Assembly (NCBI GenBank): GCA_018239705.1
Contig: JAFEGS010000046.1
Span: 1-7,398 of the forward strand
Origin: Verrucomicrobiota bacterium
Lineage (GTDB): Bacteria > Chlamydiota > Chlamydiia > Chlamydiales > FEN-1388
Direction: 5' to 3'
DNA length: 7,398 nucleotides
The notes under the pieces were generated by a model that ran no database searches, was not told where the DNA came from, and worked only from the letters and a program-made list of their open reading frames with translations. A program made the position numbers and the translations under genes. Positions 1 to 7,009 of the stretch are shown piece after piece; positions within the stretch are counted from its first letter, which is position 1; each line of letters starts with the position of its first letter.

Positions 1-6
1 GTTTAA

Positions 7-56
7 GTCGTTTTCGTCCTTTTCGTCTTTTGTGTCGTTTGTCGTTTTTGTCGTTT
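7..56. repeat. Low-complexity TCGT-centred repeat tract, A-free on the plus strand
   Basis: Fifty consecutive plus-strand bases contain no A (no T on the minus strand). GTCGTTT occurs exactly four times (7-13, 34-40, 41-47, 50-56), TTTTCGTC twice (11-18, 20-27) and the core TCGT six times at uneven spacings of 6 to 12 bases. The last copy runs into the TAA stop codon (55-57, minus strand) of the lipase-like gene, so on the messenger the tract lies just after the stop as a U-free, A-rich, probably unstructured stretch. It has no inverted repeat, so it is not an intrinsic terminator. Its extent to the left is unknown because the window ends there. Slipped-strand expansion is a likely origin, but this is an inference. 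Confidence 0.8.
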
Positions 57-1764
57 ATACCCGACCCTTAATTTCTTGAGCGTACTTTGCAAACTCAGTC
101 TTCTCTACAAATGGGATGTTCTCAAGCACAGTGATCTGACGCATGTTTTCCCACTCCGGGTCGCACACATCGCTGTGATGACCAAGAAACTTATTGACGA
201 GCTCAGGATGCTCCTGGTTTGATATCCGATGAATGCGATGAGGAAATTCTAAGGTATTGCGTCGATGTGGCCCATCAAGCGACCTGAGCATCATCTCTGT
301 CCCCTTAGCAAGGGCCACCATTCTGAACGTGGATGTAGGAAATTTTGTTTTTTGGACAATACGCTCCACCGCATCCTGAAGGGATTCCTCTTGAGGCTCG
401 TCGCCTTTCAACTCTTCAAGGATATTGATAGTGACGTCAGCCTTTTCTGGATTGCAGTTATAGCCGAGATGTACCCCTCCAAAGTACTGTGACACATCAT
501 CAGCTTCCCACCAGTGCACGATTTTAGGCTTTACCCCCTCACTTGCATTGACCATATCTGCATAGAGCTGCATACTATCCACATCCGGTCCAGGGCCTAC
601 AATAGGGTCAATCCGAGCAAATTTATCCTTCATAAGCACTGCATCGCGCATCACATGGCACGCCCCAAGGCTGGTCCCTATGCAGTCTACCTTTTCGTCT
701 TCTTTCCTTATAAATCGCTCTTTGAGGCTCGAAAGAAGCTCAAACGTCCTCTGGTAGGTAGCCTGCGGCCCTCTTGAGCCAAATTCCGAACGAAAATCCT
801 CAAGCAGTGTGTGTACATCCGGTATTGTGCCTCGATAGGCAACTACATTATTAAGCTCGTGAGACTCACCTATCTGCCTTAGAAAAAATTTACACGCTCC
901 GGCTTCAGATACCTTTTCGTGCACAGCACAAAAACCGCCGTGGCCGTTTCTAAGAACGACCTTCTCAGGTAGTTGATAGTAGATAAGTTTTTTCGCAAGC
1001 AGCATCATCCATTTTTCATAGGAGCGTGGCTCACTGTTCATCTTCTCGTAGATCTCCACCCGCTCTTTGATAAGCTGAGACGAAATGCCAACCGTAGCTG
1101 CATCGAGTATGTCAACCTTTCCCTTTGTAACGACAGAAGCCGCTCCTGTAAGAGCAACATCGGCTGCCATATCTTGCAGTGCACGAGAAAACAGCCTTGA
1201 AACCGACCCAAAAGGCGTGAGCAGCGAAAAGAGGCATTCCAGATGGTCATTTGTGCAGTCATCTAACGCTCGAACATCGTGGAAATCACGACGCAGCTCT
1301 TCGGTCTCACTCTCACTTAAAAATATAACTTGTTTTGAATCGCTTGCAATTTGGTCCAAAAGCTCTTGAACATCCGCTTCATACACCTCTGCAGCATGGA
1401 CGAGAATCTGATGTATCTCAATTCCGGAAAGAGCATTTGACATTCTATAGGAGAGATCGAGGCCAGCTCGTGCAAGGATGCGCTCAAAGCGGGCCTTACC
1501 TACTATGTGGGACAGGTAGCCCACAAGACCACCGCTTGGAACACCAAACACAGCCTCTGTCTTCAGATGGGGAGCAAGACAGGGAAAAAAGAGGGCAAGC
1601 TTTCCCTTAGCAAACTCTATCATTTCATCGAAAGCAGTCATGTCGCTTCGGCTAAAGTGAATTTCCTTTGCGTCATCCACCTTGATCATGTCAGTGCGCT
1701 TGACAGTGCCCACCAGCTCGCACAGCTGATTTAATTGAGCTGCTACTTTTGTTATGGAAGGCAT
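55..1764 (-). CDS. Unrecognised 569-residue protein with a class-3-lipase-like C-terminal half
   Basis: I do not recognise this protein as a named family. Its second half resembles alpha/beta-hydrolases of the class 3 lipase type. VVAYRGT (307-313) looks like the oxyanion strand, followed by LLEDF (320-324) where such lipases often have a W..D element. Then comes the nucleophile elbow GTSLG (363-367, Ser365), VGPGPD (389-394) in place of the usual fG.P.v strand, and ADDVSQYFGGVHLG (421-434), which resembles the D.VP....y.H.G block, making Asp422 or Asp423 the acid candidate. The catalytic His is unclear; H500, H529 and H530 are candidates. The first 300 residues are mostly predicted helical with no recognisable domain. 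There is no signal peptide and no clear membrane segment. The ATG start is 6 bases after glmS, with GGAG (1774-1777) 9 bases upstream, so it is the last visible gene of the glmM-glmS operon. The substrate is unknown; lipase or esterase activity is only inferred. A secreted effector role is possible but unsupported by sequence. Confidence 0.85.
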   Translation of the reverse strand: MPSITKVAAQLNQLCELVGTVKRTDMIKVDDAKEIHFSRSDMTAFDEMIEFAKGKLALFFPCLAPHLKTEAVFGVPSGGLVGYLSHIVGKARFERILARAGLDLSYRMSNALSGIEIHQILVHAAEVYEADVQELLDQIASDSKQVIFLSESETEELRRDFHDVRALDDCTNDHLECLFSLLTPFGSVSRLFSRALQDMAADVALTGAASVVTKGKVDILDAATVGISSQLIKERVEIYEKMNSEPRSYEKWMMLLAKKLIYYQLPEKVVLRNGHGGFCAVHEKVSEAGACKFFLRQIGESHELNNVVAYRGTIPDVHTLLEDFRSEFGSRGPQATYQRTFELLSSLKERFIRKEDEKVDCIGTSLGACHVMRDAVLMKDKFARIDPIVGPGPDVDSMQLYADMVNASEGVKPKIVHWWEADDVSQYFGGVHLGYNCNPEKADVTINILEELKGDEPQEESLQDAVERIVQKTKFPTSTFRMVALAKGTEMMLRSLDGPHRRNTLEFPHRIHRISNQEHPELVNKFLGHHSDVCDPEWENMRQITVLENIPFVEKTEFAKYAQEIKGRV

Positions 1765-1770
1765 ACCGGT

Positions 1771-3591
1771 TTACTCCACAGTGACAGATTTTGCCAGATT
1801 TCTCGGCCTATCGATCTCTGCACCACGCTCCTTAGCCACATAATAGGCAAACAGCTGTGCAGCTACAGTAGAAAGGATGGGAGCTAGTTCATCAGTTGTG
1901 TCTGGAACATAGATGACCTCATCCACCGTGTTTTCAAGCCCCTTTGCACCCTCATGAGCAATAGCAATGACTTTACCATGTCTCGCCTTCACCTCCATGA
2001 GGTTACTGAGCAGCTTATCAAATGTCACTTTATCGGCACACAGTGCCACTGTGGGGCACTCTTCATCGATCAATGCAATAGGCCCATGCTTCATCTCTCC
2101 TGCCGGATAGCCATTGGCATTGACGTAGGCAATTTCCTTGAGCTTAAGCGCCGCTTCTAGCGCTGTAGGATACATATACCTTCTTCCAAGGAAGAAGAAG
2201 TGGTCATATCGACTATATTTCTTTGCTATTTTTTCGATCTGAGGCGCAAGATCGAGCACCCGCTGCACCTGTTCGGGCAGTTTTTGTAAGCTATGCAAGA
2301 AGTTTTGCCCTTCAAGCTTGCTCATATGCTTTGTACGGGCCATCAGGAGGGCAAATAACGACAGCACCGCAAGCTGACTTGTAAAGGCCTTTGTGGAGCA
2401 GACGCCAATTTCAGGACCGGCTCTCAGAAAAAGAGTATTATCGGCCTCTCTTGCAAGTGTGGAACCCTGTACGTTGCAGACGGCTAGGATTTTCGCGCCC
2501 TTAGCCTTAATTTCGCGCACAGCGGCAATAGTGTCTGCGGTCTCTCCGGATTGGCTTATAGCAATCACAAAGGTGCCTTCCTGCACGATTGGATTTTTGT
2601 AGCGAAATTCTGATGAGATCTCTACCTGCGTTGGCACACCTGCCAGATCCTCGAGCATATAGCCGGCAACAAGCCCGGCATGAAAGGAGGTCCCGCACGA
2701 TACTATGAGAAAGCGCTTTATTGATAAAAGGTCGCTTGCACTAATATGGAGACCATCTATAGCTACCGTGCCATACTCTTCAAAAAAGCGAGAAAGCATG
2801 GCATTGCGGATGGTCTGCGGCTGTTCAAAAATTTCTTTTAATGTGTAGTGCTCAAAGTTTCCTTTTGTGGTCTCTTCAACACTATGCAGGATCTGTTCTG
2901 TCTCTTTTGAGATCTGAGCTAGTGTAGCATCAAAGATCTCGACGCCCTCTAGCGTAATTTTTGCCACTTCGCCATCGGAAAGGTAGATCACCTCTCGAGT
3001 GTGGTGCACAAGTGCGTTAGGGTCTGATGAGACAAAGGTCTCTTGAGCTGCCATCCCGATGACAAGCGGGCAGCTATGAGCCGCCACAATCATCTCGTTT
3101 GGATGGTCGCGATGTAAAATGGCGCAGGCGTAGGAGCCATGAAGAAGCAGGAGGGCCTGCTGCACTGCCTTTAAAAAGTCACCATCATAGATCCGCGCAA
3201 TGAGATGGGGCAAGACCTCTGTATCGGTCTCGGAGACAAATGTTACCCCCTCTTGCTGCAGCTTTTCTTTGAGGAGCTGGTAATTTTCGATAATGCCGTT
3301 AAAGACAACGGCGATGTTTTTCGACTCATCTAGCTGAGGATGGGCATTCTCTCTCGTCACTCTGCCGTGCGTTGCCCAGCGAGTATGTGCAATCACTGTT
3401 GGTGAAGAGAGATCGCCTACGAGCCTCTCAAGTTCAGAGAGCTTTCCTACCTCTTTAAAGTATTCCAGTTTGCCCTCAGTTATAGCTGCAAGCCCTGCAG
3501 AGTCATATCCGCGATATTCAATTCTCTTTAAACCGTCAAGGGCGATTTTGACACCGTTACGATGCCCCAAATATCCATAAATTCCACACAT
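1771..3591 (-). CDS. glmS: Glutamine--fructose-6-phosphate aminotransferase (isomerizing)
   Basis: Cytoplasmic GlmS makes glucosamine-6-phosphate from fructose-6-phosphate and glutamine, the entry step to UDP-GlcNAc for peptidoglycan and lipid A. The protein has 606 residues, full length (E. coli about 609). The N-terminal Ntn glutaminase domain starts MCGIYGYLG, with Cys2 as nucleophile after Met removal, then RGYDSAG (27-33), HTRWATHG (69-76), FNGIIENY (97-104) and ETDTEV (121-126). Two SIS domains follow: CGTSFHAG (299-306), SQSGETADT (346-354) and CSTKAFTSQ (398-406), then ALKLKEIAY (481-489) with Glu486, and KHGP with His502. The C-terminus DRPRNLAKSVTVE carries Lys601. Spacing of Glu486, His502 and Lys601 matches the E. 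coli isomerase residues 488, 504 and 603. An in-frame TTG six codons upstream (3607-3609) was rejected because the catalytic Cys must follow the initiator Met. The gene follows glmM by one base; no glmS ribozyme can fit there. Confidence 0.98.
   Translation of the reverse strand: MCGIYGYLGHRNGVKIALDGLKRIEYRGYDSAGLAAITEGKLEYFKEVGKLSELERLVGDLSSPTVIAHTRWATHGRVTRENAHPQLDESKNIAVVFNGIIENYQLLKEKLQQEGVTFVSETDTEVLPHLIARIYDGDFLKAVQQALLLLHGSYACAILHRDHPNEMIVAAHSCPLVIGMAAQETFVSSDPNALVHHTREVIYLSDGEVAKITLEGVEIFDATLAQISKETEQILHSVEETTKGNFEHYTLKEIFEQPQTIRNAMLSRFFEEYGTVAIDGLHISASDLLSIKRFLIVSCGTSFHAGLVAGYMLEDLAGVPTQVEISSEFRYKNPIVQEGTFVIAISQSGETADTIAAVREIKAKGAKILAVCNVQGSTLAREADNTLFLRAGPEIGVCSTKAFTSQLAVLSLFALLMARTKHMSKLEGQNFLHSLQKLPEQVQRVLDLAPQIEKIAKKYSRYDHFFFLGRRYMYPTALEAALKLKEIAYVNANGYPAGEMKHGPIALIDEECPTVALCADKVTFDKLLSNLMEVKARHGKVIAIAHEGAKGLENTVDEVIYVPDTTDELAPILSTVAAQLFAYYVAKERGAEIDRPRNLAKSVTVE
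1774..1777 (-). promoter_or_regulatory. Ribosome binding site of the lipase-like gene
   Basis: GGAG on the minus strand lies inside the last codons of glmS, 9 bases before the ATG at 1762-1764. It fixes that ATG as the start and points to translation coupled to the end of glmS. Confidence 0.6.
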
Positions 3592-3592
3592 C

Positions 3593-4984
3593 TTAATGCA
3601 GCACTCCAATCTGTTTTCGTATGACGTTTGCTATCGATTCTGCAAATTGCTGGACACTATTTCTCTTTGGCCCCTCAACCATTACCCTGCAGGTTTTTTC
3701 AGTCCCTGAATAGCGCACAAGCACTCTTCCTGCAATTCCCAGCGCTGTTTCCACCTCTTGAATCACCTCTTTCAGCCCATCCAGTTGCTCAAAAGGCGGC
3801 TTTGTATTCACCTTCACGTTAATGCATACCTGTGGATAGCGCTTAAAGGCAGCTGCGAGCTCGGAAAGCTTACTTCCTGTTTCGATCATAATCCTCATTA
3901 CCTGCAGAGCAGATACAAGGCCGTCACCGGTGGTGTTGTGTTCGCTAAAGATAATGTGGCCGCTTGGCTCTCCTCCAAGAATTGCATCGCACTTGAGCAT
4001 CTCCTGGATCACATATCTATCGCCTATTTGCGACTTCACCACCTCAATACCAAGTCCCTGAAGGGCATTGACATAGCCGAGATTACTCATCACCGTAGTG
4101 ACCACTCGAGATGATCTAAGCATCCCCTTCTGCTGCATATCCTTTGCGCAGATAGCCAAAATGGCATCGCCATCGACAATCTGGGCATTCTCATCGACCA
4201 TGATGACGCGATCGGCATCTCCGTCAAGGGCAATACCTACATCGGCGCGATGATCAATCACTGCTTTTTGTACAAGTTCGGGATAGAGCGCACCGCAACC
4301 TTCGTTAATGTTCAGACCATTTGGGACATTGCCATAGACAAACACTTCGGCGTCGAGCTCGCGAAATACAAGAGGGGCTACTTTATATCCGGCACCGTGA
4401 GCACAATCTAAGGCTATTTTGAGGTTTTTCAGTGAAAGCTTACGCGGGAAGGTGGCCTTTACAAACTCAATGTAGCGGCCATCGGCGTCATTAATACGAG
4501 AGTTTTTTCCAATTTCCTGCTCTTTTGGTAAATACTCTTCAAAGACCTCCGGTCCTCTTGAGATAAGATCTTCCATCTGGCGCTCCCAGGCATCGGGGAG
4601 TTTAAAGCCCTCTGAAGAGAAAAACTTGATTCCATTATCGCAAAAAGGATTGTGAGAGGCAGAAATAACCACTCCGGCATCAGCGCGATAGGCTCGTGTG
4701 ATAAAGGCAACTGCAGGCGTAGGAAGCGGCCCAAGCATCAGCGTATCAACACCCATAGAGCAGAGACCGGCAATGAGCGCATTTTCGTACATGTAGCAAG
4801 AGAGCCTCGTATCTTTACCGATTACGACCCGATGCTTTCCGGGATGAGAGCGAAAAATAGTCCCCACAGCACGCCCTAAAGCCAGCGCGATCTCGACTGT
4901 CATGGGGAATGCATTTGCGCGACCTCGAATGCCGTCTGTTCCAAAAAGTTTTGCCGCGTGCTGACTATTTTCTCTCGATTCCAT
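3593..4984 (-). CDS. glmM: Phosphoglucosamine mutase
   Basis: GlmM interconverts glucosamine-6-phosphate and glucosamine-1-phosphate through a phosphoserine intermediate, the step after GlmS on the way to UDP-GlcNAc; it is cytoplasmic. Four phosphohexomutase landmarks are present in order: KLFGTDGIRGR (12-22); ISASHNP (107-113) with the phosphorylated Ser110; the metal loop DGDADR (254-259); and the sugar and phosphate loops GGEPSGH (337-343) and RYSGTEK (424-430). FGTDGIRG and the GEPSGH loop favour GlmM over phosphomannomutase or phosphoglucomutase. At 463 residues it is slightly longer than E. coli GlmM (445), with about eight extra N-terminal residues. RYSGTE replaces the more common RPSGTE. 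The ATG start has GGTGAGG (4989-4995) four bases upstream. It is the first gene of the leftward operon, and is followed by glmS after a single base. Confidence 0.97.
   Translation of the reverse strand: MESRENSQHAAKLFGTDGIRGRANAFPMTVEIALALGRAVGTIFRSHPGKHRVVIGKDTRLSCYMYENALIAGLCSMGVDTLMLGPLPTPAVAFITRAYRADAGVVISASHNPFCDNGIKFFSSEGFKLPDAWERQMEDLISRGPEVFEEYLPKEQEIGKNSRINDADGRYIEFVKATFPRKLSLKNLKIALDCAHGAGYKVAPLVFRELDAEVFVYGNVPNGLNINEGCGALYPELVQKAVIDHRADVGIALDGDADRVIMVDENAQIVDGDAILAICAKDMQQKGMLRSSRVVTTVMSNLGYVNALQGLGIEVVKSQIGDRYVIQEMLKCDAILGGEPSGHIIFSEHNTTGDGLVSALQVMRIMIETGSKLSELAAAFKRYPQVCINVKVNTKPPFEQLDGLKEVIQEVETALGIAGRVLVRYSGTEKTCRVMVEGPKRNSVQQFAESIANVIRKQIGVLH
3604..3607 (-). promoter_or_regulatory. 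Weak, distant Shine-Dalgarno of glmS inside glmM
   Basis: GGAG on the minus strand is 12 bases before the glmS ATG (3589-3591), longer than usual. The glmM stop and glmS start are arranged TAAGATG, so termination-reinitiation coupling probably drives glmS translation more than this site does. Confidence 0.35.
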
Positions 4985-4988
4985 TGTA

Positions 4989-4995
4989 CCTCACC
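4989..4995 (-). promoter_or_regulatory. Ribosome binding site of glmM
   Basis: GGTGAGG on the minus strand is a good Shine-Dalgarno match, four bases from the ATG at 4982-4984. The spacing is at the short end, but it supports this ATG as the start. Confidence 0.65.
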
Positions 4996-5004
4996 AAAAA
5001 AAGA

Positions 5005-5034
5005 ATATTAACACGACAAATACAATTAAGACAA
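5005..5034 (-). promoter_or_regulatory. Candidate promoter of the glmM-glmS operon
   Basis: On the minus strand TTGTCT (5029-5034; four of six to TTGACA) and TAATAT (5005-5010; four of six to TATAAT) are separated by 18 bases. Transcription would start near 4998, giving a leader of only about 14 bases with the ribosome binding site at its head. Such a short leader leaves no room for a riboswitch. Prediction by eye only. Confidence 0.45.
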
Positions 5035-5043
5035 GCTTTGTGG

Positions 5044-5073
5044 ATGACCCAAAATCCAAAAATCACATATAAT
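5044..5073 (+). promoter_or_regulatory. Candidate promoter of the pcnB operon
   Basis: A perfect -10 hexamer TATAAT (5068-5073) follows ATGACC (5044-5049; four of six to TTGACA) at an 18-base spacing. The predicted start near 5080 would give a leader of about 26 bases before the GTG of pcnB. The stretch is AT-rich, so chance matches are possible, but the exact -10 and its position make it the best candidate. It lies back to back with the glmM promoter, the two -35 boxes being 9 bases apart. Confidence 0.55.
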
Positions 5074-5105
5074 CTCACCTTTATCTATTTTTTTGATGGG
5101 AAAAA

Positions 5106-6296
5106 GTGAAACCTCAAATTTATACTGAAGAAGAGCATCAAATCAACCAAGAGCATGTTGACCCTAACGCGCTTGAGGTTATTTTTCGCCTCAAACAGGG
5201 TGGCCATTCTGCCTACCTCGTAGGCGGTGGTGTGCGTGACCTGTTGCTGCAAAGAACGCCAAAAGACTTTGACATTTCCACTTCTGCTAAGCCGGAAGAG
5301 ATTAAACAGCTATTTGGAAAGAGATGCCTGCTCATTGGCAAACGCTTTCGCCTGGCCCACATCCGCTTTGGCTCACAGATCCTGGAAGTCTCTACATTTC
5401 GCGCAGGAGACCCAGAATCGACCTCCCTTATCGTCAGGGATAATCATTGGGGCTGTGCCGACGAAGATGTCCTGCGCCGAGACTTTACGATCAATGGCCT
5501 CTTTTACGACCCTACTACCCGCACAGTCCTCGACTACATTGGCGGATACGAAGATCTAAAACGCAGAATGCTGCGAACCATCGGAGACCCTCACATCCGC
5601 TTCAAGCAGGACCCTGTCCGCATGATTCGCCTCATCAAGTTTCGTGCCCGCTTTGATTTTGAAGTTGATCACAGAACAGAAAAAGCAATGGTGCAATGTA
5701 AAGAAGAGATCATGAAAAGTGCACCAGCGAGGGTACTAGAAGAGATCTTCAAGATGCTTGAATCGGGCTCCTCTGCCAATTTCTTCGCCCTGATGCTGCA
5801 GTATGACTTCCTTGACATTCTCTTCCCCTGCTTCCACCACTTCTTCTCCGGTAGCTTCTCCGATGTTGCATACCACTATTTGAAGATCATCGATCAGATC
5901 CATCAAGAGCAGTCTCTCTTACTCGACCGCTCTATTCTTTTAGCTGCTTTAGTCTTTCCCATACTCGAGCAGGAGCTGATTACCCTGTCAGAAGACCGCC
6001 AGATGCCAATGACCTTTGGAGATATCGTACATCTCTCTCAATCACTTCTGCGTGGTATAAGCACCTCCTCATTTACCCATTTTCCGAAAAAAATCCTGTC
6101 GACGACCCACTTCATCACGATTCTGCAGTACCGCCTGACACCTCTCAACAACAAGCCGCGATTCCAGACAAAATTTCCCTCGCACGAGGATTTTGCGCTG
6201 TCACTTCAGTTTTTAAAGCTCAGAAGTATGATTAACCCCAAACTGAAAAAGGTATACGTAGATTGGAAGAATGCTCGAGAAGCCCTAGCACAGTAG
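5106..6296 (+). CDS. pcnB: Poly(A) polymerase, class II nucleotidyltransferase (PcnB type)
   Basis: The enzyme adds A residues to RNA 3' ends, which in bacteria promotes decay. The Pol-beta-type head domain shows AYLVGGGVRDLLL (36-48), PKDFDIST (52-59) with metal ligands Asp54 and Asp56, RRDFTINGLFYDP (124-136) and QDPVRMIRLIKFRARF (168-183). LLIGKRFRLAHI (75-86) fits the short signature that I recall separating poly(A) polymerases from tRNA CCA-adding enzymes; a CCA-adding role is the main alternative. The 396-residue length is shorter than E. coli PcnB (about 465), lacking most of the basic C-terminal tail. The start is GTG at 5106; an in-frame stop at 5094-5096 rules out anything upstream, and GGGA (5098-5101) is a weak ribosome binding site. 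It is the first gene of the rightward operon; its last 34 bases overlap the glycosyltransferase gene. Confidence 0.92.
   Translation: MKPQIYTEEEHQINQEHVDPNALEVIFRLKQGGHSAYLVGGGVRDLLLQRTPKDFDISTSAKPEEIKQLFGKRCLLIGKRFRLAHIRFGSQILEVSTFRAGDPESTSLIVRDNHWGCADEDVLRRDFTINGLFYDPTTRTVLDYIGGYEDLKRRMLRTIGDPHIRFKQDPVRMIRLIKFRARFDFEVDHRTEKAMVQCKEEIMKSAPARVLEEIFKMLESGSSANFFALMLQYDFLDILFPCFHHFFSGSFSDVAYHYLKIIDQIHQEQSLLLDRSILLAALVFPILEQELITLSEDRQMPMTFGDIVHLSQSLLRGISTSSFTHFPKKILSTTHFITILQYRLTPLNNKPRFQTKFPSHEDFALSLQFLKLRSMINPKLKKVYVDWKNAREALAQ
6246..6252 (+). promoter_or_regulatory. Ribosome binding site deciding the TTG start of the glycosyltransferase
   Basis: AAAAAGG inside the 3' end of pcnB is 10 bases before TTG at 6263. 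The frame is closed by TAA at 6233-6235, and no ATG, GTG or other TTG lies between that stop and the conserved N-terminal strand, so this site supports the rare TTG start. Confidence 0.5.
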
Positions 6297-7009
6297 TTCT
6301 ATACTCCGTAGTTGTCCCCATCTACAACGAGATCGATAACATTCTTTCTCTTGTAGAAGAGATCGAGTGGGTGATGAATGCCTATGAGGGCGCATGGGAG
6401 TTTATTTTCGTCGACGATGGTTCCACGGATGGCTCTTTGCAGCTCTTAGAAAAGCTCTGTAGATCCAAACCAACCCTTCGCTCTCTTCGGCTCAAGAAAA
6501 ATTATGGCCAGACAAGCGCTCTTGTGGCAGGGTTTAAAGCTGCCCGTGGAACATGGGTAATCACTCTTGACGGTGATGGACAAAATGATCCTCGAGACAT
6601 CCCCCTCCTGATCGAGGCCACTTCCGGCTCCTATGATCTCGTCTCCGGAAGGAGGCAAAAACGGCGAGATTCCTGGTACAAACGGCTCATCAGCAAAGCG
6701 GCTAATAGCATGCGACAGCTGGTGCTTGCAGACAAGACGCACGATACAGGCTGTTCGCTAAAAATCTATCGCAGGGAGTGTCTAGAAAAAATACCCCATT
6801 TTCACGGCATGCACCGGTTTTTACCGGCACTTTTTCAAACTGAGGGCTTTCAAACCAAAGAGATTCCTGTCCACCATCGAGAGCGGCGAAGAGGCAAAAG
6901 CAAATACACCCTCTTTAATCGCGGCGCATCGCTCTTTTTTGATATGCTGGCCGTCCGCTGGATGCGCAAGCGTCGCCTACGCTACGAAGTAGATCGAGAG
7001 CTGTCATGA
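6263..7009 (+). CDS. Family-2 glycosyltransferase, polyprenyl-phosphate-sugar synthase (DPM1/ArnC) type
   Basis: Enzymes of this type move a sugar from a nucleotide donor to a lipid phosphate, usually undecaprenyl phosphate, at the inner face of the cytoplasmic membrane. The GT-A fold is plain: YSVVVPIYNE (14-23), FVDDGSTDGS (49-58), NYGQTSALVAGF (80-91), metal-binding DGDGQNDP (103-110), VSGRRQKRRD (127-136), DTGCSLKIYRRE (161-172) and HHRERRRGKSKY (204-215). At 248 residues it has no C-terminal membrane hairpin such as ArnC has; instead it ends very basic (RWMRKRRLRY, 232-241), suiting a peripheral membrane protein. The start is TTG at 6263, overlapping pcnB by 34 bases; the stop overlaps the next gene as ATGA. 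Neighbouring a LAB_N/LpxB-type gene, it probably acts on a lipid-linked sugar for LOS or lipid A, but donor and acceptor cannot be read from sequence. Confidence 0.93.
   Translation: MEECSRSPSTVVLYSVVVPIYNEIDNILSLVEEIEWVMNAYEGAWEFIFVDDGSTDGSLQLLEKLCRSKPTLRSLRLKKNYGQTSALVAGFKAARGTWVITLDGDGQNDPRDIPLLIEATSGSYDLVSGRRQKRRDSWYKRLISKAANSMRQLVLADKTHDTGCSLKIYRRECLEKIPHFHGMHRFLPALFQTEGFQTKEIPVHHRERRRGKSKYTLFNRGASLFFDMLAVRWMRKRRLRYEVDRELS

Noticed and set aside
1..54. Intrinsic terminator after the lipase-like gene
   Set aside because: On the minus strand the tract has no T, hence no U-run, and no inverted repeat, so it cannot be a classical hairpin terminator.
1085..1369. Plus-strand open frame of 94 codons inside the lipase-like gene
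   Set aside because: Serine- and arginine-rich translation typical of an antisense shadow; the minus-strand frame is far longer and has motifs.
3758..4114. 118-codon open frame on the plus strand inside glmM
   Set aside because: Opposite-strand shadow of a fully conserved gene; its translation shows no family motif and it has no convincing ribosome binding site.
5042..5060. GGAT...ATCC hairpin in the intergenic region
   Set aside because: Only a 4-base stem with an 8-base loop, within chance expectation, and it overlaps the pcnB -35 box.
4909..5109. 66-codon plus-strand frame ending at the pcnB start
   Set aside because: It covers the glmM start and both promoter regions, has no recognisable product, and is explained by chance in AT-rich sequence.
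5096..5109. ATG at 5096 as the start of pcnB
   Set aside because: It is out of frame with the conserved protein and meets TGA at 5107-5109; GTG at 5106 is the only in-frame start after the stop at 5094-5096.
5227..5559. 110-codon open frame on the plus strand inside pcnB
   Set aside because: A +1 shadow of the conserved nucleotidyltransferase domain; composition and lack of motifs argue against a gene.
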